Assembly: GCA_003224055.1 (NCBI GenBank)
Contig: QHYE01000034.1
Coordinates: forward strand, 22,889 to 86,888
Direction: 5' to 3'
DNA: 64,000 bases
Source: Acidobacteriota bacterium
Lineage (GTDB): Bacteria; Acidobacteriota; Terriglobia; Acidiferrales; UBA7541
The notes under the pieces were generated by a model. The model was not told the origin of the DNA. It searched no databases and saw only the letters and a list, made by a program, of their open reading frames with translations. Numbering within the stretch: the first letter of the stretch is position 1; each line of letters starts with the position of its first letter. Below, one piece after another: positions 1 to 10,263 of the stretch. The translations under genes and the position numbers were made by a program.

Positions 1-6
1 GGAAGC

Positions 7-666
7 ATGAATGAATACCCTGCGGAGGCAGTCATGAAAGCGGTCCTGGCGCTCATCATCATCTACGTTGGCACATTTTTCCTCGTGATTCAGGGGGCAT
101 CGCAGAACCCCGTGCAAGCATTGCCGCAGAGCAATTCCTCAGCAGGGCCATCAAATTCCATGGACGCAACGAAGGAAACGGACATCCGTTCACTAATGGA
201 GCTCGTGGGGGCGCGGGACATGGTGCAGGACGGCGCGAGCAACGCCATCGAACAATCCCGGGAAAAGCTTCTCGCTTCCGTGTCCAACAACGACAAGGGC
301 CAGGCGTTTGTAAAGGCGTTCGCTGCCAGCTACCAGAAAAAATTCGATGTAGGACAGGTGACCGAACAATTGGTCAGCGTCTACGACAAGCATTTCACCC
401 AAGAGGAAATCAAGGGTTTGCTGCAGTTTTACGGTTCTCCGTTAGGACAAAAGGTTGCCTCGGAGATGCCCAAGATCAGCCGCGAAATCCAGTCGGCCAC
501 CCGCGCGGCCGGCAACAAAGCGGCCAAGGAAGCGCTGGCGGAATTGAAACAGCAGAATCCGGAAGTGGGCCAATCCGCGCGGCTCGGACTTGGACAGAGC
601 CGCTGGCAGCAGCGCCGCGGACAGCAGCAATCGCAACAATCTGCACAACGGCAACCCCCGCAGTAA
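7..666 (+). CDS. DUF2059-like secreted/membrane-anchored protein
   Basis: N-terminal hydrophobic segment, then a helical region with FxxxYxxxFtqeEikgLlqFYgSPlGqKv, typical of DUF2059. Confidence 0.7.
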   Translation: MNEYPAEAVMKAVLALIIIYVGTFFLVIQGASQNPVQALPQSNSSAGPSNSMDATKETDIRSLMELVGARDMVQDGASNAIEQSREKLLASVSNNDKGQAFVKAFAASYQKKFDVGQVTEQLVSVYDKHFTQEEIKGLLQFYGSPLGQKVASEMPKISREIQSATRAAGNKAAKEALAELKQQNPEVGQSARLGLGQSRWQQRRGQQQSQQSAQRQPPQ

Positions 667-697
667 GGCCAACCGCGTCCTGAAAAGTGCGGCGCGA

Positions 698-3600
698 CTA
701 CTTGAAGCGCTTCTTTATCTTTATGTCGATGCCAAACGTGCCGTTCTGGTCGCGCAATCCCACAATCGAAACGTTCCGGTCCACGTTGTACTCCACTTGA
801 ATCACCTGCTGCTGTGTCGAGCTCACATTCGAAACATAAGTGATGGTGAGGTTCCGGGCGATCTGTTGCTCCACGGTGATGCGTGCCGCGGCGTTCTGCT
901 CCGACCCCGTCGAGCCCACTCCCGCAAGGCCCGGATCAACGCGGAAACGCGTAATCCCAAACAAGCGCTCGAGCCGCCCGCCCAATTGGCTGGAGATTGC
1001 TTCCGAGAGAATCGCTGAAGCCCCGGCGGTTCCGCTTTGCGATGTGCCACCGCTGCGCGCTGTGGACTCGGAGCTGGTTTGGCCCAGCGCCAGTAGCGTG
1101 ATGATGTCGTTCGCGGGAAGCGGCGGGTCGGAGCGATACGCCAGCGTCAGCTTGCTGGCCGGCCCATTGAAATTCAGCGTGATTTCGTATTGTTGGATCG
1201 TCGTTGTCGCTTCCACGTTCAAAACTGGATCGAGCCGGAAAGGGTTTGCGAAGTTCAAGTCGCCGCGCGAAACGCGGTAACGATTTCCCGCGAAATACAA
1301 CTCACCGGAAAGAATGTGGATGTGTCCCAACAGAATCGGATGCTCCCAGGTCCCGCGCACTCGCAGATTCGCTTCGGCCTGCAGCACTGCACCAGGCCAT
1401 TCCATCCGCGCATCCGGCGCAGATACGGCTTCAACGTCGAATTGCAAATTGCGCAGAAACGGTGAACCGGTAGACGGTCCCGTGATGCCTTCCTTAGCGG
1501 AGACCAGCATTCCAGCAACTTCCAGGCCTTGAGTAAGGGTCACGCGCTCGATCATCACGCGCCCGGAAAGAACGCCTCCCATTGGCGTGCCTGTCAGCCG
1601 CAATGAACCCCCTAAGAGCCAACTCATGCCCACTGGATACCGGATGCGCACCCGATCGGAGCGCAGGCTGACGTCATAGCGCAGCGGACTCTCTGCGTAA
1701 TTTACACTGCCCGTAAGGTGCAGCGTGCCGCCACCAGCTTCCGCGCTTACATCCTCGAAATACAACCGCGTCGCATCAAATACCAAATCGCCCTTGATGG
1801 TGCTCAGTCCCGTGGGAAAATCCACCGCACGGGCGGATGCATTTTCGATGTGAACACGGCCCGTGATGCGTGGGCGATCCAGCGTGCCTTCAACGGACGC
1901 ATTGATCTGCGCTGGACCGCGCGCATCAAGGCCCGGCACAAATCCGCTGATGAGCCGCAGATCCAATCCACCGTTGAGGCGTAACGCCACGGTTCGGCGT
2001 CCCGCAAACAAGATCGAACCTGAGATTTGCAGATTGGTGTCTGCACCTCGCAGCGTCGCCGGATCGATCTCCAGGCTTTCTTTTGCCGATCGAAAGTGGA
2101 CCGGCCCCACGTTTTCCAGCCGGACGGTTACGTACGTCAGCACCAGGCGCGAGAAACTCGCATCCACCACGATGCTTTCCGGCTGTTTCAATGAACCCGT
2201 CAGCAAAATGTCACCATCCGCATCCGCATGGCCTCCGGATTTTCCCAGGTGCAAAGCGGTTTGCAGGAAAGGGTCCAGGTTGATGTTCTTGATCGAGATC
2301 TTTCCGTTCAACGGATAGGGATTAGCAAGCCCGACGGTGCCCCCACCGGATATTTCTCCCGTCGTCATGGCCGAACCAAGTTCGAGATGAGCAGTGTGCC
2401 CGTCTGACGTTAGGCCGCCGTCGAAACTCCCGATGACCTCTTGACCAACTCGGAGATCCACGACCCTGAAGGTCCCCTCGCCAAGAGGAGCCGTCACTGG
2501 ACCACTGGCTTTCAGCTTGAAACTGACTTGCCCCCCTACCGGGAGACGCGCCGACTGAAGTTTCTCGAAATTCTCGAGCGGCAGCGCCGCGCCGACAAGT
2601 TCGGCGGAGATGGTTTTGTCCGCATAGCGATAGCTTACTGAACCGGTAATGATTCCTGCGCCGCGTCCTCTTTCTTTCCCAGGGGGGAAGAAGCGCAACT
2701 CCGCATTGGCAATACGCGCTTCCTCTCGCGAAACGCCCAGTTGTCCGCGCAAGCGATTAAATGCGAGCCCGTAAACATTTCCCTCCGCGAGGTCAAACAG
2801 CCCCGCGGCACTGGGCTCTTCGCGTGTGCCGCGCCCATGAAATTGACCCGTCAACAGGCCCCTTACCGGGTACGACCAGCCGGCGAGCTGTTCGATGCCT
2901 TCGACAGGGACTTTTTCGAAATTCACATCCGCCGACCACTCACTCTTCGGTAGAAAGTTCCAGTCGGTCAGGGAAAGAGTTCCTTCGACATCCGTTCCCA
3001 TCTCGCCCCGGCGGGCATGCCCGTGCGCCAGCGATAACTGGGTGGGAGAATAGGTGAGGTCCCCGTCGAGGGAATCCAGGAACACTCCGTCGTAGCGCAC
3101 GCGCTCGCCACGCACGTGCCCCTGAAACGTCGGCCCGCCGGAAGGTCCAAGGATCTTGCCATCCCAACGGACGCTGCCCGAGATCGGTCTCGCCGCCTTA
3201 GGAGAACCCGGCTTGGCGCCGGCGAGCGCATCAATGAAATCTTTGTACGTTTCCAGTGCGCCTGCTTCGAATTTCAGATTGATTGCGGAATTGCGTGGTG
3301 CCAATACTCCATCGATGTTTCCGCGCGAGGAAGGAGTCTCGAATTCGCCTGATGCGATAGTAAGGAGATTCGGGTCGTAACGGTAACGGAATTTCCAGGC
3401 AGCGTTTACCGATTGATGGCGGCTCGCGGGTTGCTCCGGTGCCTCCCACACGGTCGTCACGCCAATTTCAAAATGCCGGAACGGGCCGCTCCAGGTTTCG
3501 ACCGTGTCCGCCGTGATCAGCGCATCCCAGTGCAGTTCGTCGATCGGGAAGCCGCGGTGCTCGATGGCCGGCAAAACTCCGGCCAGCCTGACGTTTTGGA

Positions 3601-4699
3601 CATGCGTGTCCGCGCGGAATTGCAGGCCGTCGAAGCGCATGGTGATCCGCCCGGTTACGCTCCCGCCAAACGCTCCGGCGAAAAAGTCCGGCACTTCCAG
3701 GCCGGCGTTGTCGATCCGGTAGCTTCCACGGCTCGTGAGACCGGTGGCATGAAAGTCGTCGTAGGGAAGAGCGATGTTTTGCCCGGAATAACTGCCGCTT
3801 CCCTTGAATTGGCCGCCGGCCCATTGTCCTTCTCCGTGCAAGTCCACTCGCCCCGCCGGCACCATGGGCTCGCGCAGCGTATCGCGAAAATCCAGCAGGT
3901 CCATCCAGCCGCGATAGCGAAACGTCCATTGCGGCTTCACGAAACTGTTCATTTCCGCTTGCACATCGAGATGCGAGCGCCCCGCACTGAGCGCGCCTTG
4001 TTCGAGCGCGAAGCCATCGCGCCAGAGCGTGAATTTTGCAGAAAGACTGCCGGCCAATGGCGCGTAGCGCTTCGATGTGAATTGCACGGAGTGCCATTCC
4101 AGGTTGCCGAGATACAAAGGATTCTCCGGTGTGCCGCTCGCATCGAGCGCAAGCCGTAAAGTGCCACCCTTCACGGCTACCGGGGTCTTCACGTCGTTGT
4201 AGAGGATCCAGCCATCCTCCAGCAGCAGACTCCGGATGCGCAATTCGAAAAGTGTCTCGCGTGTGGTTTTATTCGACAAAGCGGGGCGCGGCGGCGTCGG
4301 CACGTTGGTCGCGCCATTCTTATCGACGCGCACGTGCACGTGTGGTTTCTGAACCCGAAGTTCGTTCACCGAAACTCTGCGCGCCCAGATCGAATCGATC
4401 CGCAGCCCCGCCCGAACTTCCTCCGCGGAAAAAAGCGGCTCCGCCCCCGCAGGCTCCTTCCCGTGAATCACCAGGCCTTTCAACGTCGCGCGCATCGCCA
4501 GCCACTGAATGGACAACGAGCGCAACTCAACTTTCCCGCCCGTCATGACTTCCAGCCGATGAGTAATCAGCCGGGTCAGCAGTGGATTCCCGGCGCCGCT
4601 CCCGAAAAAAGCAATGACGGAGAGGATCCCGAGAACCGCCAATACCCACGGCGTATGAATAATCCAGCTCCAGATCGGGTGGCGTGTATTGCGCTTCAT
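698..4699 (-). CDS. tamB: TamB-like translocation/assembly module (AsmA/DUF490 C-terminus)
   Basis: 1333 aa, N-terminal TM, long beta-repeat body, C-terminal GxLYFAGNRYRVSRGDLNFANPFRLDPVLNVEATTTI...; next to Omp85 gene. Confidence 0.85.
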   Translation of the reverse strand: MKRNTRHPIWSWIIHTPWVLAVLGILSVIAFFGSGAGNPLLTRLITHRLEVMTGGKVELRSLSIQWLAMRATLKGLVIHGKEPAGAEPLFSAEEVRAGLRIDSIWARRVSVNELRVQKPHVHVRVDKNGATNVPTPPRPALSNKTTRETLFELRIRSLLLEDGWILYNDVKTPVAVKGGTLRLALDASGTPENPLYLGNLEWHSVQFTSKRYAPLAGSLSAKFTLWRDGFALEQGALSAGRSHLDVQAEMNSFVKPQWTFRYRGWMDLLDFRDTLREPMVPAGRVDLHGEGQWAGGQFKGSGSYSGQNIALPYDDFHATGLTSRGSYRIDNAGLEVPDFFAGAFGGSVTGRITMRFDGLQFRADTHVQNVRLAGVLPAIEHRGFPIDELHWDALITADTVETWSGPFRHFEIGVTTVWEAPEQPASRHQSVNAAWKFRYRYDPNLLTIASGEFETPSSRGNIDGVLAPRNSAINLKFEAGALETYKDFIDALAGAKPGSPKAARPISGSVRWDGKILGPSGGPTFQGHVRGERVRYDGVFLDSLDGDLTYSPTQLSLAHGHARRGEMGTDVEGTLSLTDWNFLPKSEWSADVNFEKVPVEGIEQLAGWSYPVRGLLTGQFHGRGTREEPSAAGLFDLAEGNVYGLAFNRLRGQLGVSREEARIANAELRFFPPGKERGRGAGIITGSVSYRYADKTISAELVGAALPLENFEKLQSARLPVGGQVSFKLKASGPVTAPLGEGTFRVVDLRVGQEVIGSFDGGLTSDGHTAHLELGSAMTTGEISGGGTVGLANPYPLNGKISIKNINLDPFLQTALHLGKSGGHADADGDILLTGSLKQPESIVVDASFSRLVLTYVTVRLENVGPVHFRSAKESLEIDPATLRGADTNLQISGSILFAGRRTVALRLNGGLDLRLISGFVPGLDARGPAQINASVEGTLDRPRITGRVHIENASARAVDFPTGLSTIKGDLVFDATRLYFEDVSAEAGGGTLHLTGSVNYAESPLRYDVSLRSDRVRIRYPVGMSWLLGGSLRLTGTPMGGVLSGRVMIERVTLTQGLEVAGMLVSAKEGITGPSTGSPFLRNLQFDVEAVSAPDARMEWPGAVLQAEANLRVRGTWEHPILLGHIHILSGELYFAGNRYRVSRGDLNFANPFRLDPVLNVEATTTIQQYEITLNFNGPASKLTLAYRSDPPLPANDIITLLALGQTSSESTARSGGTSQSGTAGASAILSEAISSQLGGRLERLFGITRFRVDPGLAGVGSTGSEQNAAARITVEQQIARNLTITYVSNVSSTQQQVIQVEYNVDRNVSIVGLRDQNGTFGIDIKIKKRFK

Positions 4700-5346
4700 T
4701 TCGCCCCCTCTTCGAGGAGTTTCTCAATGTGCAGGCGCAGTCTGCTCTCCTTCAGCCACCGATCGGCTTGCTCGTTAATCCTTTGTTGAATCAGCGCTTC
4801 CTGAATCGAGTCGCGCGCGGCCTCCAGTGATGGCGGTTCCTGCCCGCGAGACTTGGCTACCGGCAAGACCGCTGTCTGATAGAAGTCTTCAATCGCCTTG
4901 GGATCAATCTGCACACTGGGCCGAAAACGCGAATCAAGATAATTGCTCAAGTAAAGTTGAGAGCCCACGATTCGCCGGATTTCAGAATCATCCAGGCCGC
5001 TTTGCTTCTTTCTCGCTTCGTACTCCTCGGCCGACGCAAACGATTTCTGAAGCCTGCTCAGGCCGCGGTCAATGTCGGCGTCCAAGGGCTGCGGGAAATG
5101 AGCAACATCCGCTTCCGTTCGCACGATCCACTGATCGATCAGCCGGTCCAAAATCTGCTCTTGGGTCTCCGACTTTCCATCGACGAGTTGCTGGTAACGG
5201 CTTAGTGCTTGAATGTCGCTCAATAAAATGATGTCGTTTTCCACCCGCGCGACAATGCGGTCCAGGATCTCCTGCGCGCCGAGAAAGCCTCCCGCCGCCA
5301 TCGTGGCCAGGATTGCCAACAGCGCGCGAATCGTCGGACTACGCAT
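4696..5346 (-). CDS. SurA N-terminal-domain-like periplasmic chaperone, no visible PPIase domain
   Basis: EILDRIVARVENDIILLSDIQAL... SurA-N-like motif; start overlaps upstream stop and end overlaps tamB start. Confidence 0.7.
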   Translation of the reverse strand: MRSPTIRALLAILATMAAGGFLGAQEILDRIVARVENDIILLSDIQALSRYQQLVDGKSETQEQILDRLIDQWIVRTEADVAHFPQPLDADIDRGLSRLQKSFASAEEYEARKKQSGLDDSEIRRIVGSQLYLSNYLDSRFRPSVQIDPKAIEDFYQTAVLPVAKSRGQEPPSLEAARDSIQEALIQQRINEQADRWLKESRLRLHIEKLLEEGAK

Positions 5347-8300
5347 CAAAAGCTCGACCCCAGATTGAAGAATATTTGGAACCCGGGCAGCCGCGTGCCT
5401 TGCTGGCCTAGCGACCCCAGCTGGCAAGTCGGCGTGTTCCGGGGACACGGAATCGGAATGACAAACGACGGGCGATTGAGCTGATAGCCAAAATCAACGC
5501 GAATCGGGCCTACTGGGGTCTTGTAGCGGACCCCCAAACCGAGAGAGTGCGCGAAATAGTTCAGTTCATTGCTGCAGTTCGTGAGGCACACGTTCACGTT
5601 CGTTGGTCCGGGAGGCAGCGCAGGATTTTGCAACCCGAATGTTGGCGCTGGCAGCGTCGTCCTGAAAGAGATCCTCGTCAGCCGGCTGTAAACATTTCCG
5701 CCGTCATAAAATATGGCGCCGCCGAGTGCCGTGCCAAAGAATGGCAAGCGCATTGGAAAGCGAAATTCCTGGTTCAAGACCAGCAGCGCTTGCCCTCCGA
5801 CGGGAAAACCTGTGCCGGAATCGCGTGGCCCAGCCTGGTTCAGCGCAAAACCCCGCAGCGAAGTGCCGCCACCAGCGAAGTATCGCTCGGGCAGCGGCAT
5901 GACCGTTGGAAGGGTACAGGTGGGCGATCCCCCCGGGCACGTCGGAGCGGGAAAAGTCAGCGAGACGGTATCGCGATATGGCGTCAGAATCCCGAAGCGC
6001 GTGGAACGCGCGAAGCTAAACCGCCTTTTGATGGGATAGTAAGTCGAATTCTGAAAGAAAAAGCGCAGAAAACTGGCGCTGGAACCCCAATACGTGTCCG
6101 CATCGCTGAAGTCCACGCTATTAAAACTTCCCTTGGTGGCGTCGGCGGGATTGTCCCGCGAGTCGCGGAACCAGGTCACACCGAATTGCGAAACCAGCGT
6201 TGGCTGCTGGAACAACGGGATTTCCTGCGAAGGAATATTCAAGTTCGAAACCAGCACTTTGCGGAAAGCATACCGGTACAGCATCGTGGTCCGAGTTGAA
6301 ATCTGGTCCGTTAACTGAACCGCCCCCTCGTACCGCTGCTCCGTGAACGTGTTGATGTCCCGCGTCTTTTCCGCGAATACCGTCGCCTGAAAGCTGAAGT
6401 GCGGGTTGCCGAACGTGTTCGGCACGAAATACCCCAGCAGCGCGCGCCCTTGCAACGTGCTGCCGCGCAGTTTGAATGACAGCGAGTCCGCGCGTCCTGT
6501 CAAGTTCAGTTTGCTGACCTCGATGATTCCGCGAGGGGCGGCTTGCACCTGCCCGCCGGTAGGGTTCGTTGTGCTGGCCAGCCGCTGCACTTCGAATCCT
6601 CCGCCGTAAGCCACCGTGTACCGTTTGGCTTCTTCGACCAGCACGGCGATGTCTTTATCCGGATTTGTTCCGCTTGGATTCTGCGGTTCGATTGTCACCC
6701 GGTTGAAGACACCAAGGCTGTAAAGCCGCTGCTGCGACTCCACGACCTCGCCTTGGCGCAGAGGTTCACTGGGCTTGATCCGAATCTCTCGGCGAATCAC
6801 GCCCTGCCGCGTATGTTCGTAACCGCTTATCAAAATCCGGCGCGCCCGCGTTTGCGGGCCTTCCTGAATGCGGTACACCAACCGCACGGGATCCGCTTGT
6901 TCGAACGCCGGCTTCGAATCCTTTTCCCCCGTATCTTTGGAAGAAGTCCCGTTCCTGGCGCCCCCGCTAGTCGAAGCCACATTCGTCGCCACCTGTTCCG
7001 CTGTGTAGGTAAAGCTGGCCTCCGGGAATCCTTCATTGTAATAAAGTGCCAGGATGTTATCGCGATCGGTGGTGACACCAAACTCGGAGTACGGCTGTCC
7101 CCGCGACGAATCAATTACTCTAAGAAGTTCCTCTTCCTTGAATGCATGAACGCCCTCGATCGACAGCGAGGCCACGCGCGTCTGCTTCCCTTCTTGCACT
7201 CTGAAGTGGATGAACAGGTCGCCCTCTTTGCCGTCGTAGTCATCTTCAATATCGGCCATAATCTGCGCATCCAGAAATCCGTTTGCCTGATAAATAAGCT
7301 GCATCGATCGCGCGTCGGATTCCACCAGCCTCCGGCTGAATCGCCCGCGCGAAGCGAAGGCCCCCCGAAAAATCTGCAGCCGGCTTCGGAGCAATTCCTC
7401 GTCAAAGTACTTGTTCCCGGTAATCTCGATCCCGATTAATTTGTGCCGTTCGCCGCGCTGCACCGTATACGTGATGATTTCTTCGGTGCCCTGCCAGCCC
7501 TTCCCGTTGCCCTTCACTTCATGCGTGTCCGTTTCATAGTCCACTTCGGAGTCGAAATATCCTTCCCGTTCAAGCCGCTCCTGCAAGTTGCGCTTCCCTT
7601 CTTCCAGGAGGTCGGCATCTACGGCGCCCTCCTGATAGATCGGGATGAGCTTTTTCAAGTCGCCTTTCGAAAACTTCGCTCCGGTTACTGTCACCTTCAC
7701 TCGCGGACCTTCTGTCACGTCCAGATCGAGAGGGATCGTATTCTTTGCCGCATCATATTCACCCCGGCGCACCGCCGCTCGTGCGCTCAGATGCCCTTTC
7801 TTTACAAGAAATTTCCGGATGCGGTCGGTCCCGCGCTGCAGCCGGGCGGACGTGATTTCCCGCCCGGGCCGCATCTTCAACCGGGAAAGGATTTCGGCAT
7901 CGCGATATTCGGTATTGTTCTTGAGGCGAACGGCTTCGAGACGCGCGCGCGGTCCGGGCTTTACGTGGACGACAATGTCCATCTCGTGCGTCTCCGCATG
8001 CGGCAACTCTTCCGCCCAGAGCTCCGCCCGGTACAGGCCCTCATCCCGAAGCGTCTCCTTCAGCCGCTCCAGTGCTTCAGTGACCAAGCTTTTCCGGTAA
8101 GTTTGCCCCAGAGTAAGCTGCATCGCCGCGGCCGCCGACGCGTCGCTGGGCGGGGCGGAGAGTCCTTCGATGCGCACTTGATTGAAAAACAGATTCTCTC
8201 TCGCCACGAAGTCCAGCCGGATTCCGCCCTCGACGGGAAACGCCACCGCACGCAAGTCGGAATAATTCCCCGTCCGGTACAGCGCGCGCATGCTTTCCGC

Positions 8301-8522
8301 GACCTTTCCTCGGTCCAGCCCTTTCCCGGTTTCCACCGCGATTCCCGCGGGCGCTTCCGAGAGAACCGTTCCGTCTTCTTTGACGATGCGGACCGCTACG
8401 ACTTTCGCAGCGGCATTCGCGGCCACAGATTCCGGCGGTTCTTGGGCGCGCGTCAGCGCAGCTCCCGTCAGGAGCGCGAGTGCGGCAATGCCTCGCAACC
8501 CATTAGCCCAGCCCAATTTCAT
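5346..8522 (-). CDS. Omp85 family outer membrane protein (BamA/TamA-like, POTRA repeats + barrel)
   Basis: 1058 aa, signal peptide, repeated POTRA-like segments (e.g. RRILISGYEHTRQGVIRREI), C-terminal barrel with RGFALNQAGPRD and terminal F. Confidence 0.88.
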   Translation of the reverse strand: MKLGWANGLRGIAALALLTGAALTRAQEPPESVAANAAAKVVAVRIVKEDGTVLSEAPAGIAVETGKGLDRGKVAESMRALYRTGNYSDLRAVAFPVEGGIRLDFVARENLFFNQVRIEGLSAPPSDASAAAAMQLTLGQTYRKSLVTEALERLKETLRDEGLYRAELWAEELPHAETHEMDIVVHVKPGPRARLEAVRLKNNTEYRDAEILSRLKMRPGREITSARLQRGTDRIRKFLVKKGHLSARAAVRRGEYDAAKNTIPLDLDVTEGPRVKVTVTGAKFSKGDLKKLIPIYQEGAVDADLLEEGKRNLQERLEREGYFDSEVDYETDTHEVKGNGKGWQGTEEIITYTVQRGERHKLIGIEITGNKYFDEELLRSRLQIFRGAFASRGRFSRRLVESDARSMQLIYQANGFLDAQIMADIEDDYDGKEGDLFIHFRVQEGKQTRVASLSIEGVHAFKEEELLRVIDSSRGQPYSEFGVTTDRDNILALYYNEGFPEASFTYTAEQVATNVASTSGGARNGTSSKDTGEKDSKPAFEQADPVRLVYRIQEGPQTRARRILISGYEHTRQGVIRREIRIKPSEPLRQGEVVESQQRLYSLGVFNRVTIEPQNPSGTNPDKDIAVLVEEAKRYTVAYGGGFEVQRLASTTNPTGGQVQAAPRGIIEVSKLNLTGRADSLSFKLRGSTLQGRALLGYFVPNTFGNPHFSFQATVFAEKTRDINTFTEQRYEGAVQLTDQISTRTTMLYRYAFRKVLVSNLNIPSQEIPLFQQPTLVSQFGVTWFRDSRDNPADATKGSFNSVDFSDADTYWGSSASFLRFFFQNSTYYPIKRRFSFARSTRFGILTPYRDTVSLTFPAPTCPGGSPTCTLPTVMPLPERYFAGGGTSLRGFALNQAGPRDSGTGFPVGGQALLVLNQEFRFPMRLPFFGTALGGAIFYDGGNVYSRLTRISFRTTLPAPTFGLQNPALPPGPTNVNVCLTNCSNELNYFAHSLGLGVRYKTPVGPIRVDFGYQLNRPSFVIPIPCPRNTPTCQLGSLGQQGTRLPGFQIFFNLGSSF

Positions 8523-8631
8523 GCGCCCAATCGCTCAGACGCAGGGTAGCACAGCGGAGTTTCCTGCCCTGTGCACTTTGGGGCTATCATGTTGCTAAGT
8601 AGGCGCTTCCTGCGCGCCTGCCGGGGCTACA

Positions 8632-9666
8632 TTGCTCGTGGAAGACTCGCTCCAGCAAAAATATTCGCGCCAGATGCTTTTCGCCGGGATCGGTCCGGAA
8701 GGTCAGGAACGGCTGCTCGCTTCCCGCGCCGTCATCATCGGGTGCGGTGCCATCGGCGCTGCCACCGCCAATCTTCTGATCCGCGCTGGCGTCGGTCAAC
8801 TGCGAATCATTGACCGCGATTTCGTCGAGCCCTCCAACTTGCAGCGCCAAACGCTTTTTGACGAATCGGATGCCCAGAAAGCCCTGCCCAAAGCGGTTGC
8901 CGCGGAGCAAAAGTTGCGCTCCATCAATTCCAGCGTCGCCGTGGAAGGTATCGTCGCCGACCTCAGCCCCCGCAACGTGCACGAACTCCTCGGCCCGTTC
9001 GATCTCCTCCTCGATGGCACGGACAATTTCGAAACGCGATTCCTCATCAATGATTTTGCCGTGAACTCCGCGCGGCCCTGGATCTACGCCGCCGCTGTCG
9101 CCAGCTATGGCCTCACCATGACGATTCGCCCCGGCCTGACGGCTTGCCTCTCCTGCCTCCTCGAATCCTCCAACGGCACTCCCGGTCTCGAGCAAACCTG
9201 CGACACCATCGGAGTCCTGGCTCCCATCGTAAACCTCATCGCCTCCCTCGAAGTCGCCGAAGCCTTGAAGCTCCTCTCCGGTCATCCGGAAGCCCTCACC
9301 GGCCGCTTGATTTCCTGCGATATCTGGAGCGGCCGCATGCAATCGCTCCGCGTGGCCCGCAATCCGGAATGCCGCGCCTGCGCAAAACAGGATTTCACTT
9401 TTCTCAATGGCCAGGCCCAGCCGCACGTTACCCTGTGCGGCCGCGATTCCGTGCAAATCCACGAGACGGGCCGCGCCATGGATCTCCACGCTCTCAAGTT
9501 GCGCCTGACCTCCGTTGTGGACGACGTGCGCCAGAATGATTTTCTTCTTCGCTTCCGTGTCGCTCCCTATGAAATGACCGTTTTCGCCGACGGCCGCGCC
9601 ATCCTCAAAGGCACCAAAGACCCCGCCGTTGCTCGCTCGCTGTATGCGCGATACATCGGCGCCTGA
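8632..9666 (+). CDS. ThiF/MoeB/HesA family adenylyltransferase
   Basis: GCGAIGAATANLLIRAGVGQLRIIDRDFVEPSNLQRQ... E1-like Rossmann motif; CxxC pairs (CLSC, CRAC). Confidence 0.85.
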   Translation: MLVEDSLQQKYSRQMLFAGIGPEGQERLLASRAVIIGCGAIGAATANLLIRAGVGQLRIIDRDFVEPSNLQRQTLFDESDAQKALPKAVAAEQKLRSINSSVAVEGIVADLSPRNVHELLGPFDLLLDGTDNFETRFLINDFAVNSARPWIYAAAVASYGLTMTIRPGLTACLSCLLESSNGTPGLEQTCDTIGVLAPIVNLIASLEVAEALKLLSGHPEALTGRLISCDIWSGRMQSLRVARNPECRACAKQDFTFLNGQAQPHVTLCGRDSVQIHETGRAMDLHALKLRLTSVVDDVRQNDFLLRFRVAPYEMTVFADGRAILKGTKDPAVARSLYARYIGA

Positions 9667-9701
9667 CCCTCAATACCGATCGAAATTTCCTGGATTCTGA
9701 T

Positions 9702-10052
9702 TCAGCGGAGCGGATGGCTGGAACGCCCGAAAGAACTTCTCATGTTCGACCGGTCGAGATTTTCCCGGAGATTCATCAGCGTCAGAAATGTGCTGAGGAT
9801 CCGCGCCTTCAAGTCGTCCGTGAGATGCAGCCCGCTGGTGGCCACGCGCGCCAGCCGCTCCCCATTTTCCGTGATGAAGCGCATGATGTCCCGCTGGCGA
9901 TCCTGGGGAGCGTTGCCGAGCGCCGTCTCCCGGCGCATCTCCGCGCAGCTTGCTTCCAGCGAGAGCGTAAAGTGCAGGACGCACAGCCGCTGCTCCGCAA
10001 TAGCCTGCGGCGCTTCGTTCTTGCAACCCGAAATCTGACAAGGCGTTCCCAT
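9702..10052 (-). CDS. Hypothetical small protein with N-terminal C-x4-C-x13-C-x2-H motif
   Basis: ORF MGTPCQISGCKNEAPQAIAEQRLCVLHF... followed by helical region. Confidence 0.45.
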   Translation of the reverse strand: MGTPCQISGCKNEAPQAIAEQRLCVLHFTLSLEASCAEMRRETALGNAPQDRQRDIMRFITENGERLARVATSGLHLTDDLKARILSTFLTLMNLRENLDRSNMRSSFGRSSHPLR

Positions 10053-10204
10053 GGGACCCGTGGTATTGCCCGAGACGATAGGTTACATCCTCTGCGCAGA
10101 AAATCCAGCACCCCTCGCGCAAGTGCTGCGAATCTTACATGAGGCCCTTCTTTCTTGTCTTGGTCCTTCCCAGGCCGCCGCCGGCAGAAATATTCCGCAA
10201 GGGG

Positions 10205-10240
10205 TTGACAGGAGTATGCAGTCTCCTGTATAAAAATACA
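10205..10240 (+). promoter_or_regulatory. argR promoter (TTGACA, 18 bp, TATAAA) overlapped by candidate ARG box TGTATAAAAATACA
   Basis: -35 at 10205-10210, -10 at 10229-10234, perfect inverted repeat TGTAT-AAAA-ATACA at 10227-10240. Confidence 0.6.
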
Positions 10241-10263
10241 TAGGGACGCAATGTTCGGACTCT

